From NCBI RefSeq assembly GCF_000160695.1, contig NZ_GG694006.1:794932-858931 (forward strand): a stretch of 64,000 nt of DNA, written 5' to 3'. How positions within the stretch are numbered: position 1 is the stretch's first letter; each line of letters begins with the position of its first letter. The stretch is from Centipeda flueggei ATCC 43531. Its GTDB lineage: Bacteria; Bacillota; Negativicutes; Selenomonadales; Selenomonadaceae. The position numbers and the translations under genes were made by a program. The notes under the pieces are model-generated. The model worked only from the letters and a program-made list of their open reading frames with translations, was not told where the DNA came from and did no database searches. This document shows, in pieces, positions 14,990 to 24,101 of this stretch.

Positions 14990-16939
14990 TTACTTCGCCA
15001 TCATCTTGGCAAGCTTCTGTGCAAAGGCGACGGGGTTCTCCGGCAGAATGCCCTCGATGAGCAGCGCCTGCGTGTAAAGCAGATCACAGTAGTCCTTGAA
15101 CTCCTCGCTGTCCTTGCCTGCCGCGTGCACCTGCTGCAGTTTTGCAAAAAGCTCATGATGCGGATTGATCTCAAGAATGCGCCGCGCCTTGAACATCGGA
15201 TTATTCATCTCGGCAAAGGTCTGCTCCATTGAGAGCGACGGGCCTGCCTCATCCGCGACAAGACAGACGGCACTCGACCGCAGACGCTGTGATATCTTCA
15301 CCTCAGCGACCTTGTCACCGATGGCTTCTTTTACGTCCTTGATGAGATCGTCGTTCGCCTTGGCGATGTCTTCCGTTTCCTTCTTCGCCGCCTCGCTCTC
15401 CGCATCACCAAGATCGAGGTCGCCGCGGCTGATCGAGTGGAAGTTCTTTCCGTCATACTCGCGCACAGTCTCAATGGCGAACTCATCCACCGGGTCGAGC
15501 AGAAAGAGCACCTCAAAGCCGCGCTCACGCAGCTGTTCCATCTGCGGCAGCTGCTCAATCGTCGTCTGATCCTTTGCCGTTGCGTAGTAGATGCTCTTCT
15601 GGCCCTCGGGCATCCGCTCAGCGTATTCCTTCAGCGAAACAAGCTTACCCTCCTTCGAACTGTGGAAGAGCAGGAGATCCTTCAGCTTGTCCACCGTATC
15701 GCGGCCGGAGTACATACTGTTGTAAATGCCGATCTTCAGCGCGCGGCCGTACTGCTCCCAGAACTTTTCGTAGTCCTCGCGGTTCTTGTCGAGCTTTTTG
15801 CCCAGCGCCTTGAGAATGTTCTTCTCCAGTGCGCGTCCGATGGTCTTCAGCTCACGGCTCTGCTGCAGCAGCTCACGCGAGATGTTCAGCGAGAGATCGG
15901 GCGAGTCAACGAGACCCTTGACAAAGCGCAGGTAGTCCGGCAGCAGATCCTTGCATTTGTCCATGATGAAAACATGGCGCGAGTAGAGCTGAATGCCCGG
16001 CTCATAGTCCGCCTGATAGAGATTGAACGGAGCTCGCGCCGGGATCTCGAGGAGCGCCGTATACTCCACCGTTCCCTCCGCCTTCGTGTGGAACACCTCC
16101 ATCGGCGCTTCCCACTCGTGGAACTGGTCGCGGAAGAAATCGTTGTACTCCTCGGGTTTGATCTCGGACTTCGCGCGCGTCCAGAGCGGCTGCATCGAGT
16201 TCAGCGTGCGCAGCTCCGTCTTCTTGATCTTCTCCGCACCCTCGATGATCTTTCCCTCATCATCGCGCGGCATCTCCTCCGTCGTCACGTTCATGCGGAT
16301 CGGATAGCGCACGTAGTCGGAGTACTTCTTTACAAGGCTCTCGAGCACAAACGTATCCGTGTAGTCCGTCTCGCCCTCCGTGAACTCCTTCGCGAGGTGG
16401 ATCGTCACCGTCGTGCCGCGCGACTCCTTCTCTGCATCCTCAATCGTATAGCTGCCGTCGCCCGCCGACTCCCAGCGCGTTGCCTGCGTCTCACCGGCAC
16501 GGCGCGTCACGATCGTCACGCGCTCTGCAACCATGAACGCAGAGTAGAAACCCACGCCGAACTGTCCGATCAGATCCTTGTCCGGTGCGCCGCCGCTCTC
16601 CTCCTTCGCCTTTGCCAGCTGCTCCATGAATGCCTTCGTGCCCGACTTTGCAATCGTTCCGATGTTCTCCACGACCTCTGCACGCGACATGCCGATGCCG
16701 TTATCGGAGATCGTCAGCGTCTTGCTGTCCTTATCCGGGACGAGGAAAATCTCATAGTTTTCGTTGCCCTCAAGGATGTCGCGGTTCGTCAGACTCTCAA
16801 AGTGGAGCTTGTCGATCGCATCCGACGCATTCGAGATCAGCTCGCGCAGGAAAATCTCGCGGTTTGTATAGATCGAGTGGATCATCAGCTCGAGAAGCTG
16901 TTTTGTCTCTGCCTGAAACTCAAATGTCTCTTTTGCCAT
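14990..16939 (-). CDS. htpG: Molecular chaperone HtpG (Hsp90)
   Basis: 649-residue cytosolic ATP-dependent chaperone. The GHKL ATPase domain shows ELISNASDAIDKL, DNGIGM and IGQFGVGFYSAF; a middle domain with NLYQADYEPGI-type client region and a C-terminal dimer domain follow. GGGGGAACGATAT precedes the ATG. A TTGACT/TACGAT promoter lies upstream; no CIRCE element was seen. It heads an htpG-terC-dhaM-like transcript. Confidence 0.97.
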   Translation of the reverse strand: MAKETFEFQAETKQLLELMIHSIYTNREIFLRELISNASDAIDKLHFESLTNRDILEGNENYEIFLVPDKDSKTLTISDNGIGMSRAEVVENIGTIAKSGTKAFMEQLAKAKEESGGAPDKDLIGQFGVGFYSAFMVAERVTIVTRRAGETQATRWESAGDGSYTIEDAEKESRGTTVTIHLAKEFTEGETDYTDTFVLESLVKKYSDYVRYPIRMNVTTEEMPRDDEGKIIEGAEKIKKTELRTLNSMQPLWTRAKSEIKPEEYNDFFRDQFHEWEAPMEVFHTKAEGTVEYTALLEIPARAPFNLYQADYEPGIQLYSRHVFIMDKCKDLLPDYLRFVKGLVDSPDLSLNISRELLQQSRELKTIGRALEKNILKALGKKLDKNREDYEKFWEQYGRALKIGIYNSMYSGRDTVDKLKDLLLFHSSKEGKLVSLKEYAERMPEGQKSIYYATAKDQTTIEQLPQMEQLRERGFEVLFLLDPVDEFAIETVREYDGKNFHSISRGDLDLGDAESEAAKKETEDIAKANDDLIKDVKEAIGDKVAEVKISQRLRSSAVCLVADEAGPSLSMEQTFAEMNNPMFKARRILEINPHHELFAKLQQVHAAGKDSEEFKDYCDLLYTQALLIEGILPENPVAFAQKLAKMMAK

Positions 16940-16996
16940 ATATCGTTCCCCCTGTTTCTACGCACCACTAGATAAAGGTGATGCAAAACTATGCCT

Positions 16997-17025
16997 ATCG
17001 TACACGAAAAATGACAAAAAGTCAA
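16997..17025 (-). promoter_or_regulatory. htpG promoter
   Basis: TTGACT (17020-17025), 17-base spacer, TACGAT (16997-17002) on the minus strand. Confidence 0.65.
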
Positions 17026-17068
17026 ATTCTTTCTCATCATGCGCGCTTCGAGTCTCGAATTTTCCTGT

Positions 17069-17097
17069 TTGCAATCCATGGCTTTTTTCGGTATACT
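17069..17097 (+). promoter_or_regulatory. Promoter of the small membrane-protein gene
   Basis: TTGCAA (17069-17074), 17-base spacer and TATACT (17092-17097). A perfect 13-base palindrome TTCGAGTCTCGAA lies immediately upstream (17047-17059). Confidence 0.65.
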
Positions 17098-17144
17098 CTA
17101 AAGTGATTTTTATACGCAGTTCTTTATTGAAAAGGAGATGTACC

Positions 17145-17447
17145 ATGGATCAGGAGCAGAACACACAGCAGCCGCAGCAAGAACAAAACACGCCGCAGAG
17201 GCCGCAGACGATCATTGTAAAGTCGACGAAAAATGTCGGGCTTGCCGCGGGTCTCGGATTCTTCTTCGGTCCGCTTGGCATGTGCTACTCGACACTTAAG
17301 GGTGCACTCATCATGTTTCTCGTCAACATTGTCATCGGAATCTTCACACTTGGATTTGGTGTGTTCCTTACATGGCCGATCTGCGCGATCTGGGCATACG
17401 TGGCGGCAAAGAAATATAATGAGCAGCTATACGCCGAACTCGGTTAA
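17145..17447 (+). CDS. Small hydrophobic membrane protein, function unknown
   Basis: 100 residues. A Gln/Pro-rich hydrophilic head of about 25 residues precedes two hydrophobic segments (about 30-52 and 55-88) with GLGFFFGPLGMCYS between, ending in a polar tail. Start ATG 17145 has AAAGGAG upstream; an in-frame start at 17103 lies at the predicted transcription start. I do not recognise a family with certainty; the layout recalls small glycine-rich envelope proteins. Confidence 0.75.
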   Translation: MDQEQNTQQPQQEQNTPQRPQTIIVKSTKNVGLAAGLGFFFGPLGMCYSTLKGALIMFLVNIVIGIFTLGFGVFLTWPICAIWAYVAAKKYNEQLYAELG

Positions 17448-17458
17448 TGCTGATTTCA

Positions 17459-17486
17459 TTGAACCTCTGCGAGATTATGCTATAAT
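17459..17486 (+). promoter_or_regulatory. Promoter of the SIMPL-domain gene
   Basis: TTGAAC (17459-17464), 16-base spacer and perfect TATAAT (17481-17486), 45 bases before the start codon. Confidence 0.7.
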
Positions 17487-17530
17487 GAACACAGTTTTAG
17501 GCGTTTTGCTCTAAAGAACGGAGGATTTTC

Positions 17531-18265
17531 ATGAAGCAGATTTCGTTCACTTCGCTCGCGCACACCTCTGTGCTCGCACTCGCACTTGCCCTGCCAATGG
17601 GAGCGGCATCCGCTGCCGAGACCACGGCGCCCACGCCCGCGACGATCACGATCGGGGGAACGGGCACCGCCTACGTTGCCCCCGATACGGCGGAGATCAC
17701 TGTCGGCGTTGTCACGGAGGAGGCGGATGCCGCACGCACGCACGCAGAGAACGCCGCACAGACGGCACGTGTCCACAATGCCGTCCGCGCACTCGGTGTC
17801 GCCGACCGCGACATTCAGACCGTGCACTATGACTTTTCACAGCGTTACGATATGCGCGACGGCAGCCGCAGCGAAGTCATCGGCTATACCGCACAGAACT
17901 CCGTCGTCATCACCGTGCGGGATCTCAACAATGTCGGTAAGATCATCGACGCAGCACTTGCAAATGGGGCGAACCGCATCGACTCGCTGAACTTCACGGC
18001 GAGCGATACGAGCGCCGCGAAAAATGAGGCTCTCACAGATGCGGTACGTGGCGCAAAAGAGAAGGCACAGGCGGTCGCCAGTGCACTTGGCGTCCGCCTC
18101 GTCCGCATCGCAAACGTCTACGCCGATACACAGGCAGACATGCCGCGCAACGAAAACTATATGCCGATGATGATGGCGAAGGGCGCATCGGCCGCAGCGA
18201 CGCCGATCGCACCAGGCGAACTCTCGGTCGCTGCTACGGTCAACGTGACCTATGTCGTCGAGTAA
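17531..18265 (+). CDS. Secreted SIMPL-domain (DUF541) protein
   Basis: 244 residues. A signal peptide with hydrophobic core LALALALPMG and an Ala-rich cleavage region near residue 28 predicts periplasmic export. The mature part shows the SIMPL pattern: GTGTAYVAPDTAEITVGV, a long helical stretch, and TVRDLNNVGKIIDAALANGA. Family members are periplasmic or outer-membrane associated and of unclear function, some linked to oxidative stress. CGGAGG lies upstream. The next gene starts inside its last codons. Confidence 0.88.
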   Translation: MKQISFTSLAHTSVLALALALPMGAASAAETTAPTPATITIGGTGTAYVAPDTAEITVGVVTEEADAARTHAENAAQTARVHNAVRALGVADRDIQTVHYDFSQRYDMRDGSRSEVIGYTAQNSVVITVRDLNNVGKIIDAALANGANRIDSLNFTASDTSAAKNEALTDAVRGAKEKAQAVASALGVRLVRIANVYADTQADMPRNENYMPMMMAKGASAAATPIAPGELSVAATVNVTYVVE

Positions 18266-19388
18266 GCGCCCGCGCGTATCTGCTGTCGAGGCAATTCGCG
18301 GCATCTCTATGATGGGCGTGATCGGCATCCATATCGGCGCGGAGTATCTCGCCAACCCATCGCCAAACATTCATCTGGTAGCGCTTTTCGACATCGGCAC
18401 GCGCTTTAGCGTGCCGATTTTTTTCTTTATCTCAGCGTTCGGTCTGTTCTATGGAAAATCCCCATCCGCTCCGTTTTCCTATCGGGATTTCCTCACGCGC
18501 CGTACCCATGCTGTCGTCATTCCCTACCTCATCTGGTCGCTCTTTTATCTTCTTCATGACGCATGGCACTACGGTGTCGGCTTTCCGCCTCTTCTGTCCA
18601 TTCCGGGGATTCTCTTTTTCGGCAACGCAAAGTATCAGCTCTACTTCATGGTCATTCTGATCTGGTTCTACCTCTTGATGCCGCTCTGGCGCATCCTCCT
18701 GCGCCGCATGACGCTGCCGCTGCTCATGGGCATCCTCGCTCTCCAGATTGCCTTTGACTACTGGTCAAGCTTCGATACGGCGTTCAACCTCTACGTCTAC
18801 GGACTGCCCGAGGGATCGCTTCTGCGTGCATTGCTCTTTTATCGGCTGAACTATTGGGTCGTGCATTACGTCTTTATCTTCCTTCTCGGCGGCTATATTG
18901 CCCTCCACTGGGAGACATTTCGTACGTGGATGCTGCACCGAGCGGGTCAGCTCTATGCATTCGGTATTCTGAGCCTCATCGCCCTCCTCGCATGGTACTA
19001 CAAACTGCTCCTCGTGGACGGCTATACCCCGCTTGAGGGAATCTATACCGCACATCAGCTCTCACCGCTCGGCATCTTCTACACCATCGGCGCATCGCTC
19101 GCACTCTTTGCGTTCTTCACACGGCTGGGGACAGAGACTATGCCGGGGCGTGCGTTTCAGATCCTCGGAAAGCACTCCTACTTCATCTATCTCGCCCACC
19201 CGATGGCGATCACCTATCTGCTCGCTGTCCTCCATCGGACAGGACACATACTGACCGCCCCGCTCGCCCTCGCCATGTATGCGGCAGCGCTTCTGCTGTC
19301 GCTGTGCGGCGCGGTCATCATGCGGCGCATCGGGGAGCGTATCCCGCTGGTGAATGAACTGACCATCGGAATGAAGGAAAAGAAATAA
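18252..19388 (+). CDS. Acyltransferase-3 family membrane protein
   Basis: 378 residues with about ten transmembrane segments. The N-terminus has VEAIRGISMMGVIGIHIGAE, the acyltransferase-3 start with its His, and SVPIFFFISAFG follows. Such enzymes transfer acetyl or other acyl groups to sugars or glycolipids across the membrane; the substrate is unknown. It overlaps the SIMPL gene by 14 bases, so the two form an operon and may act together in the envelope. Confidence 0.88.
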   Translation: MSSSKRPRVSAVEAIRGISMMGVIGIHIGAEYLANPSPNIHLVALFDIGTRFSVPIFFFISAFGLFYGKSPSAPFSYRDFLTRRTHAVVIPYLIWSLFYLLHDAWHYGVGFPPLLSIPGILFFGNAKYQLYFMVILIWFYLLMPLWRILLRRMTLPLLMGILALQIAFDYWSSFDTAFNLYVYGLPEGSLLRALLFYRLNYWVVHYVFIFLLGGYIALHWETFRTWMLHRAGQLYAFGILSLIALLAWYYKLLLVDGYTPLEGIYTAHQLSPLGIFYTIGASLALFAFFTRLGTETMPGRAFQILGKHSYFIYLAHPMAITYLLAVLHRTGHILTAPLALAMYAAALLLSLCGAVIMRRIGERIPLVNELTIGMKEKK

Positions 19389-19401
19389 AAATGTCCAAAA
19401 A

Positions 19402-19441
19402 GGGCTGCTGTACGAATTTTTCTCTCTTCGTACAGCAGCCC
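19402..19441. terminator. Bidirectional terminator
   Basis: A perfect 15-bp stem (GGGCTGCTGTACGAA and its complement) with a ten-base loop. The minus side has TTTTT after the stem (metK); the plus side is less T-rich. Confidence 0.88.
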
Positions 19442-19475
19442 AATTTTATGTCTTAGACCGTATCAGTCCAACGCC

Positions 19476-20660
19476 TTACAGCCCGGCTTCCTTCTTCAGA
19501 AGCGCCGCCTTGTCCGTGTGCTCCCACGGCAGATCGACGTCCGTACGCCCGAAGTGTCCGTACGCTGCCGTCTGGCGGTAGATGGGACGGCGCAGGTCGA
19601 GCATCTTGATGATGCCCGCAGGGCGCAGATCGAATGTTTTCTTGACCAGTGCGACGATTTTCTCCTCATCGACCTTGCCCGTGCCGAATGTCTCGACCAT
19701 GACGGAAACGGGATGTGCCACACCGATGGCGTAGGCAAGCTGGATCTCTACACGGTCAGCGAGCCCCGCCGCGACGATGTTCTTCGCCACATAGCGCGCC
19801 GCATACGCTGCACTGCGGTCCACCTTCGTGGGATCCTTGCCCGAGAAGGCACCGCCGCCGTGACGCGCCCAGCCGCCATAAGTATCGACGATGATCTTGC
19901 GCCCCGTAAGGCCCGAGTCGCCGTGCGGGCCGCCGATGACGAACTTGCCCGTCGGATTGACGAAATACTTCGTCTCCGCACGCAGGAGTTCTGCCGGGAT
20001 GATCTCCTTAATGACCTTCTCGATCATGTCCTTGCGGATCGTTGCGAGATCAACAGCCTCGTCGTGCTGGGTCGAAATGACAACCGTATCAACATAGACG
20101 GGCTTGCCGTCCTCATAGGCGACGGTGACCTGCGTCTTTCCGTCGGGACGCAGGTATGGAAGCATCCCGTTCTTGCGCACTTCGGTCAGGCGGCGTGCCA
20201 GCTTGTGGGCGAGCACGGTCGTGAGCGGCATATACTCAGGCGTCTCGTTCGTCGCATAGCCGAACATCATGCCCTGGTCGCCGGCACCAATCGCCTCTGC
20301 TGCGTCCATATCACCCTCGCGCGACTCGATTGCGCGGTCAACGCCCTGTGCGATATCCGGCGACTGCTCGTCGAGCGAAACAAGGATGCCGCAGGTGTCG
20401 GCATCAAAGCCGTAGCTGGCATTCGTGTAGCCGATCTCGCGCACGGTCTGGCGAATGATCTTCGGGATATCGACATAGCACGAGGTCGAAATCTCGCCGA
20501 CGACATGCGCCTGTCCCGTCGTGACGAGCGTCTCACAGGCGACACGCCCCATCGGATCCTGTGCAAGGATCGCATCAAGGATGCTGTCCGAAATCTGGTC
20601 AGCGAGTTTGTCCGGATGTCCTTCGGTGACGGATTCGGACGTAAAGAGCATTTTCTTCAT
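19476..20660 (-). CDS. metK: S-adenosylmethionine synthetase
   Basis: 394 residues, making SAM from methionine and ATP. Signatures: [49 protein letters not shown]. Full length for the family. It is monocistronic behind a SAM-I riboswitch with its own strong promoter, giving end-product control. GGGGAGGTTCTAC lies just before ATG 20660. Confidence 0.98.
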   Translation of the reverse strand: MKKMLFTSESVTEGHPDKLADQISDSILDAILAQDPMGRVACETLVTTGQAHVVGEISTSCYVDIPKIIRQTVREIGYTNASYGFDADTCGILVSLDEQSPDIAQGVDRAIESREGDMDAAEAIGAGDQGMMFGYATNETPEYMPLTTVLAHKLARRLTEVRKNGMLPYLRPDGKTQVTVAYEDGKPVYVDTVVISTQHDEAVDLATIRKDMIEKVIKEIIPAELLRAETKYFVNPTGKFVIGGPHGDSGLTGRKIIVDTYGGWARHGGGAFSGKDPTKVDRSAAYAARYVAKNIVAAGLADRVEIQLAYAIGVAHPVSVMVETFGTGKVDEEKIVALVKKTFDLRPAGIIKMLDLRRPIYRQTAAYGHFGRTDVDLPWEHTDKAALLKKEAGL

Positions 20661-20705
20661 GTAGAACCTCCCCTAGTTCATAGGTCGTCCCTCTCCATTT
20701 TCCAT

Positions 20706-20737
20706 AAGAAAAGCCTCCCGCCGAGATGTGGGAGGCT
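20706..20737 (-). terminator. SAM riboswitch terminator
   Basis: AGCCTCCC and GGGAGGCT (20712-20719 / 20730-20737) form a hairpin followed by TTTTCTT on the minus strand, between aptamer and metK. Confidence 0.88.
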
Positions 20738-20750
20738 GTGATTTCTGCCG

Positions 20751-20858
20751 CTCTCATCTCATAGGCGCTCCGCCTATAGGAATTGGCACCGTTGGCACAC
20801 ATTGCCATGGTTGCCGCAGCTTCATCGGGCCATTCCCTCCGCTGCTCTGGATGAGGTA
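20751..20858 (-). promoter_or_regulatory. SAM-I riboswitch aptamer (S box)
   Basis: P1 strands CTCATC and GATGAG enclose the conserved S-box sequence: AGCGGAGGGA, CTGGCCCGATGAAG-like GGCCCGATGAAGC, CGGCAACC and GGTGCCAATTCC. Position directly upstream of metK fits. SAM binding should favour the terminator at 20712-20737. Confidence 0.95.
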
Positions 20859-20878
20859 TATTCATTTCTATGTAATGT

Positions 20879-20907
20879 ATTATAGTGAATGCCATTCACT
20901 TTGTCAA
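20879..20907 (-). promoter_or_regulatory. metK promoter with palindromic spacer
   Basis: Consensus TTGACA (20902-20907), 17-base spacer and TATAAT (20879-20884). The spacer holds a perfect 15-base palindrome GTGAATGCCATTCAC (20885-20899), a candidate operator. Confidence 0.88.
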
Positions 20908-20930
20908 GGGCGAATTTTACCGTGTGCGGG

Positions 20931-22127
20931 TCAAGAAAATACATTCTCCAGCCGATCGAGGATCACGCCCGCGAGCGCGGTCTTCTCCATCATGGGGCAC
21001 TCCTCTATACGACCGTCCGCATAGAAAATCTGCACATGGTTCGTCGGAACAGCAAATCCCGCATGCTGCTCCGCGACGTTGTTCGCCACGATAAAGTCGA
21101 GATTCTTCTTCCGAAGTTTGTCGCGCGCATACTCCTCCACGTTCTGCGTCTCTGCCGCAAAGCCGACGAGCACCTGATGCGTCTTTTTCTGTCCCAGTTC
21201 ATAGAGAATATCGGGATTGCGCGTCAGGGTGAGGGTCAGCGTTCCCTCCGATTTCTTGATCTTCTGCTCCGCCGTCTCTGCAGGACGATAGTCAGCGACA
21301 GCCGCCGCCTTGATGACCGCATCCACGCCGTCATAGTCAGCAAGCACTGCCGCATACATCTCGCGTGCCGTACGCACGTCCACGCGCCGCACATCTGCGG
21401 GCGTTTCGAGCGGCGTGGGGCCGGAGACGAGGATGACCTCTGCGCCGCGCCGCGCCGCCTCTTCCGCAACGGCGTAGCCCATGCGTCCCGTCGAACGGTT
21501 GCCGAGGTAGCGCACCGGATCGAGCGGCTCCTCCGTCCCTGCCGCCGTCACGAGGATGCGCCGTCCCGCGAGGCTCTCGCTGCGGGTGAAATGCTCCTTT
21601 ACAACGCGCACGATTTCCTCCGGCTCAGGCAGGCGGCCCGCGCCTGTGGTGCCGCAGGCAAGCATCCCTACGGCGGGGGAGATGATCTGTACACCACGTG
21701 CGGAAAGACGCCGTACATTCTCCTGTGTGACGGGATTCTCCCACATGACCGTGTTCATTGCCGGGGCGAAGAGGAGCGGTGCGCGCGTCGCGAGCAATGT
21801 CGTCGTCAGCATGTCGTCGGCAATGCCCGCCGCCGCCTTCGCGAGGAAATTTGCCGTAGCGGGCGCGACGAGCACCATCTCGGCAAAGGACGCCAGAGAG
21901 ATATGCGCCGCGTGATGCTGCGGCGCCCCCCACATGGTCTCTGCCACGGGAGCATTGGCGACCTCACGGAAGGTGAGCGGCGTGACGAAGGAGGCTGCCG
22001 CCCGCGTCATGACGATGCGCAGCTCCGCTCCCTCCTTGCGCAGAAGGCTAGCGACCTCAACCGCCTTAAAGGCGGCGATCCCGCCCGTCACGCCGAGAAC
22101 GATGCGCCGTCCTGCGAGCGTTCCCAT
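20931..22127 (-). CDS. coaBC: Phosphopantothenoylcysteine decarboxylase / synthase CoaBC
   Basis: Bifunctional coenzyme A enzyme, 398 residues. The N-terminal flavin-binding CoaC half shows GVTGGIAAFKAVEV and the PAMNTVMWENPVTQ motif; the C-terminal CoaB half shows TAAGTEEPLDPVRYLGNRSTG and KAAAVADYRP. ATG 22127 lies one base after the rpoZ stop, with GAGAG upstream. Last gene of the dapF operon; the metK promoter follows immediately, with no clear terminator. Confidence 0.96.
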   Translation of the reverse strand: MGTLAGRRIVLGVTGGIAAFKAVEVASLLRKEGAELRIVMTRAAASFVTPLTFREVANAPVAETMWGAPQHHAAHISLASFAEMVLVAPATANFLAKAAAGIADDMLTTTLLATRAPLLFAPAMNTVMWENPVTQENVRRLSARGVQIISPAVGMLACGTTGAGRLPEPEEIVRVVKEHFTRSESLAGRRILVTAAGTEEPLDPVRYLGNRSTGRMGYAVAEEAARRGAEVILVSGPTPLETPADVRRVDVRTAREMYAAVLADYDGVDAVIKAAAVADYRPAETAEQKIKKSEGTLTLTLTRNPDILYELGQKKTHQVLVGFAAETQNVEEYARDKLRKKNLDFIVANNVAEQHAGFAVPTNHVQIFYADGRIEECPMMEKTALAGVILDRLENVFS

Positions 22128-22128
22128 G

Positions 22129-22359
22129 TCAGACACTCTCCATGCAGAGGTTGTAGCTGATCTTGCCCTCGGCAATCTCCTCAAATGCATTCGTGACATT
22201 TTTCGTCGAGCGTGCACGCTCAGACTTGATGGGATCTCCCTCAAGAATCTGGCGTGCACGCTTTGCCGCGAGCACCACCATCCCGTAGCGGCTGTCCACC
22301 TTCGTCATCAGTTCATCCGTCGAAGGGTTGACCATGCCGATTTCTACATTCGTCTTCAT
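22129..22359 (-). CDS. rpoZ: RNA polymerase omega subunit
   Basis: 76 residues. The conserved core [17 protein letters not shown] is followed by [20 protein letters not shown]. It supports beta-prime folding. It lies between gmk and coaBC, the standard Firmicute order gmk-rpoZ-coaBC. Confidence 0.95.
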   Translation of the reverse strand: MKTNVEIGMVNPSTDELMTKVDSRYGMVVLAAKRARQILEGDPIKSERARSTKNVTNAFEEIAEGKISYNLCMESV

Positions 22360-22374
22360 TGTTATTTCTGCCTT

Positions 22375-22968
22375 TCATATATCAAACTGGCTTGGATTCA
22401 TATCTGCGCGCAGCCGCTCCGCCGCAAGGATCGTCTGAATCTGTGCCGCCGCATTCTCCACTGTATCATTGAGTACGGCGTAACGGTAGCGCCTGCCGAG
22501 TCGGATTTCGTCGCGTGCCGCCGCAAGGCGCCGCGCAAGACTCTCCTTGGATTCTGTGCCGCGCCCCGTAATGCGGCGGCGCAGCTCCTCAAGGGAGGGC
22601 GGCAGGAGGAAGATAAACGTGCCGTCGGGGCAGCGCTCCATCACATTCAGCGCGCCCTGCGTGTCGATCTCAAGCAGGATGTCCTCGCCCGCACTGCGGC
22701 GTGCCTCAATCGGAGCGAGCGGCGTGCCGTAGTAGTTGCCGTACACATCCGCGTACTCGAGAAACGCCCCTTCTGCGATCATCGTCTCGAACTCCGTGCG
22801 CGTGCGAAAATAATACTCGCGTCCGTCCTGCTCCCCCTCACGCGGGGTGCGCGACGTAGCAGAAACCGAAAAGGCGACACCGCGCTCACGGGCAAGGAGT
22901 TCCTTGCAGACCGTTCCCTTTCCTGTGCCCGATGCGCCCGAGACCACAATCAGCAGCCCTTTTTTCAT
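22375..22968 (-). CDS. gmk: Guanylate kinase
   Basis: 197 residues; phosphorylates GMP to GDP. P-loop SGASGTGKGT near residue 9, GMP-binding TSRTPREGEQDGREYYF and EIDTQGALNV are visible. The open frame continues far upstream, but ATG 22968 overlaps the remA stop by four bases and gives the normal family N-terminus MKKGLLIVVSG, so it is chosen. Confidence 0.97.
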   Translation of the reverse strand: MKKGLLIVVSGASGTGKGTVCKELLARERGVAFSVSATSRTPREGEQDGREYYFRTRTEFETMIAEGAFLEYADVYGNYYGTPLAPIEARRSAGEDILLEIDTQGALNVMERCPDGTFIFLLPPSLEELRRRITGRGTESKESLARRLAAARDEIRLGRRYRYAVLNDTVENAAAQIQTILAAERLRADMNPSQFDI

Positions 22969-23216
22969 GTCTCCTCCTCCTTCCGTGTTCCCATGCGCCC
23001 TGCAATCGTCTCCGGCAAAAGGGCCGAGAGGACGATATGCCCGCTGTCCATGACGACAACGGCGCGCGTCCGACGCTTGTACGTCGCATCGATCAGCCGC
23101 CCCGCATCGCGTGCATCCTGCACCATACGCTTGACGGACATGGAGGTCGGCGCGACAATGGCGACCATGCGTCCCGTCAGGACAATGTCGCCAAACCCAA
23201 CGTTGACTGTCTCCAT
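22965..23216 (-). CDS. remA: RemA/DUF370 DNA-binding regulator
   Basis: 83 residues. NVGFGDIVLTGRMVAIVAP and RAVVVMDSGHIVLSALLPET match the RemA family, ring-forming DNA-binding regulators of matrix and osmoprotection genes in Bacillus. It sits between yicC and gmk, as in many Firmicutes, and overlaps gmk by four bases. What it regulates here is unknown. Confidence 0.92.
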   Translation of the reverse strand: METVNVGFGDIVLTGRMVAIVAPTSMSVKRMVQDARDAGRLIDATYKRRTRAVVVMDSGHIVLSALLPETIAGRMGTRKEEET

Positions 23217-23219
23217 CGG

Positions 23220-24101
23220 TCACTCCAAATTCTGCACCTGCTCGCGCAGCTTCTCCACCTCGTTCTTCATCGCGACGACCACCTGCTGGATGGCTGCACT
23301 GTTCACTTTTGAGCCGATTGTATTCGTCTCACGGTTGATCTCCTGCAGCAGGAAATCGAGCCGCCGCCCGACAGGCTCCTCCTCTGCGAGGATCGTGCGG
23401 AACTGGGCAAAGTGACTCGCCAGACGAACGAGCTCCTCCGTCACATTCACGCGGTCGGCATAGAGTGCTGCCTCCTGCATGATGCGTGTCTCATCGGGCA
23501 TTACGGCGCGAAACTCTGCCAGCACCGCGGTGAGATGGGCACGATAGTCCGCTGCGATCTGCGGTGCATGCTGCTTTACCTCTTCGCGCTGCTCCTCAAG
23601 GCGCGCGAGACGCTTTTCAAAGTCGCGCACGATATGCGCGCCTTCAGCGAGGCGCATGACATCGAGCGCATCGAGGGCCTGCGCGGCAGCGTCCAAAAAG
23701 ACCGAGCGCGCCCCCGAGAGATCTGCATCCTCGCTGATCGTGATGACGCCCTCGTACGCCGCCGTCATGCGCACGCCGTCCGACAGCGGTGCGTCCACGG
23801 CATGCGCCACACGGCCGAGCGCCGCATAATAGGCGCGGGCAAGACCCTCGTTGACATGAACGGCATAGCGTTTCTCACTGCGATCCTCAAAGCTGACATA
23901 GACATCGAGCTTGCCGCGCGCCACGCGCGTACGGATGAGATCCCGCAGATCGCCTTCCCATGCGCCAAAGGCACGCGGCATGTGCGGTGCGATCTCAAGA
24001 AAACGCTGGTTGACCGCCTTCATCTCGACCACGACACGATAGTCCGCCGTCTCCGCCGTTCCCGCGCCGTAGCCCGTCATACTCCTGCGCTGCGTACTCA
24101 T
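23220..24101 (-). CDS. yicC: YicC-family endoribonuclease
   Basis: 293 residues with the family start MTGYG, AVNQRFLEIAPHMPR and C-terminal DFLLQEINRETNTIGSK. YicC proteins are RNA endonucleases linked to small-RNA turnover. ATG 24101 overlaps the dapF stop (ATGA) and has GGGGGTG upstream; a start five codons earlier is less likely. Three bases separate it from remA. Confidence 0.93.
   Translation of the reverse strand: MSTQRRSMTGYGAGTAETADYRVVVEMKAVNQRFLEIAPHMPRAFGAWEGDLRDLIRTRVARGKLDVYVSFEDRSEKRYAVHVNEGLARAYYAALGRVAHAVDAPLSDGVRMTAAYEGVITISEDADLSGARSVFLDAAAQALDALDVMRLAEGAHIVRDFEKRLARLEEQREEVKQHAPQIAADYRAHLTAVLAEFRAVMPDETRIMQEAALYADRVNVTEELVRLASHFAQFRTILAEEEPVGRRLDFLLQEINRETNTIGSKVNSAAIQQVVVAMKNEVEKLREQVQNLE

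Noticed and set aside
14980-15000. Manganese (yybP-ykoY) riboswitch before the TerC gene
   Set aside because: The gene starts only 10 bases after htpG, leaving no room for an aptamer.
15437-16975. 512-codon open frame opposite htpG
   Set aside because: Leu/Arg-rich mirror of the htpG coding sequence.
16940-17060. CIRCE or CtsR site before htpG
   Set aside because: No TTAGCACTC-N9-GAGTGCTAA sequence. A TGACAAAAAGTCAAA stretch matches CtsR heptads only partly.
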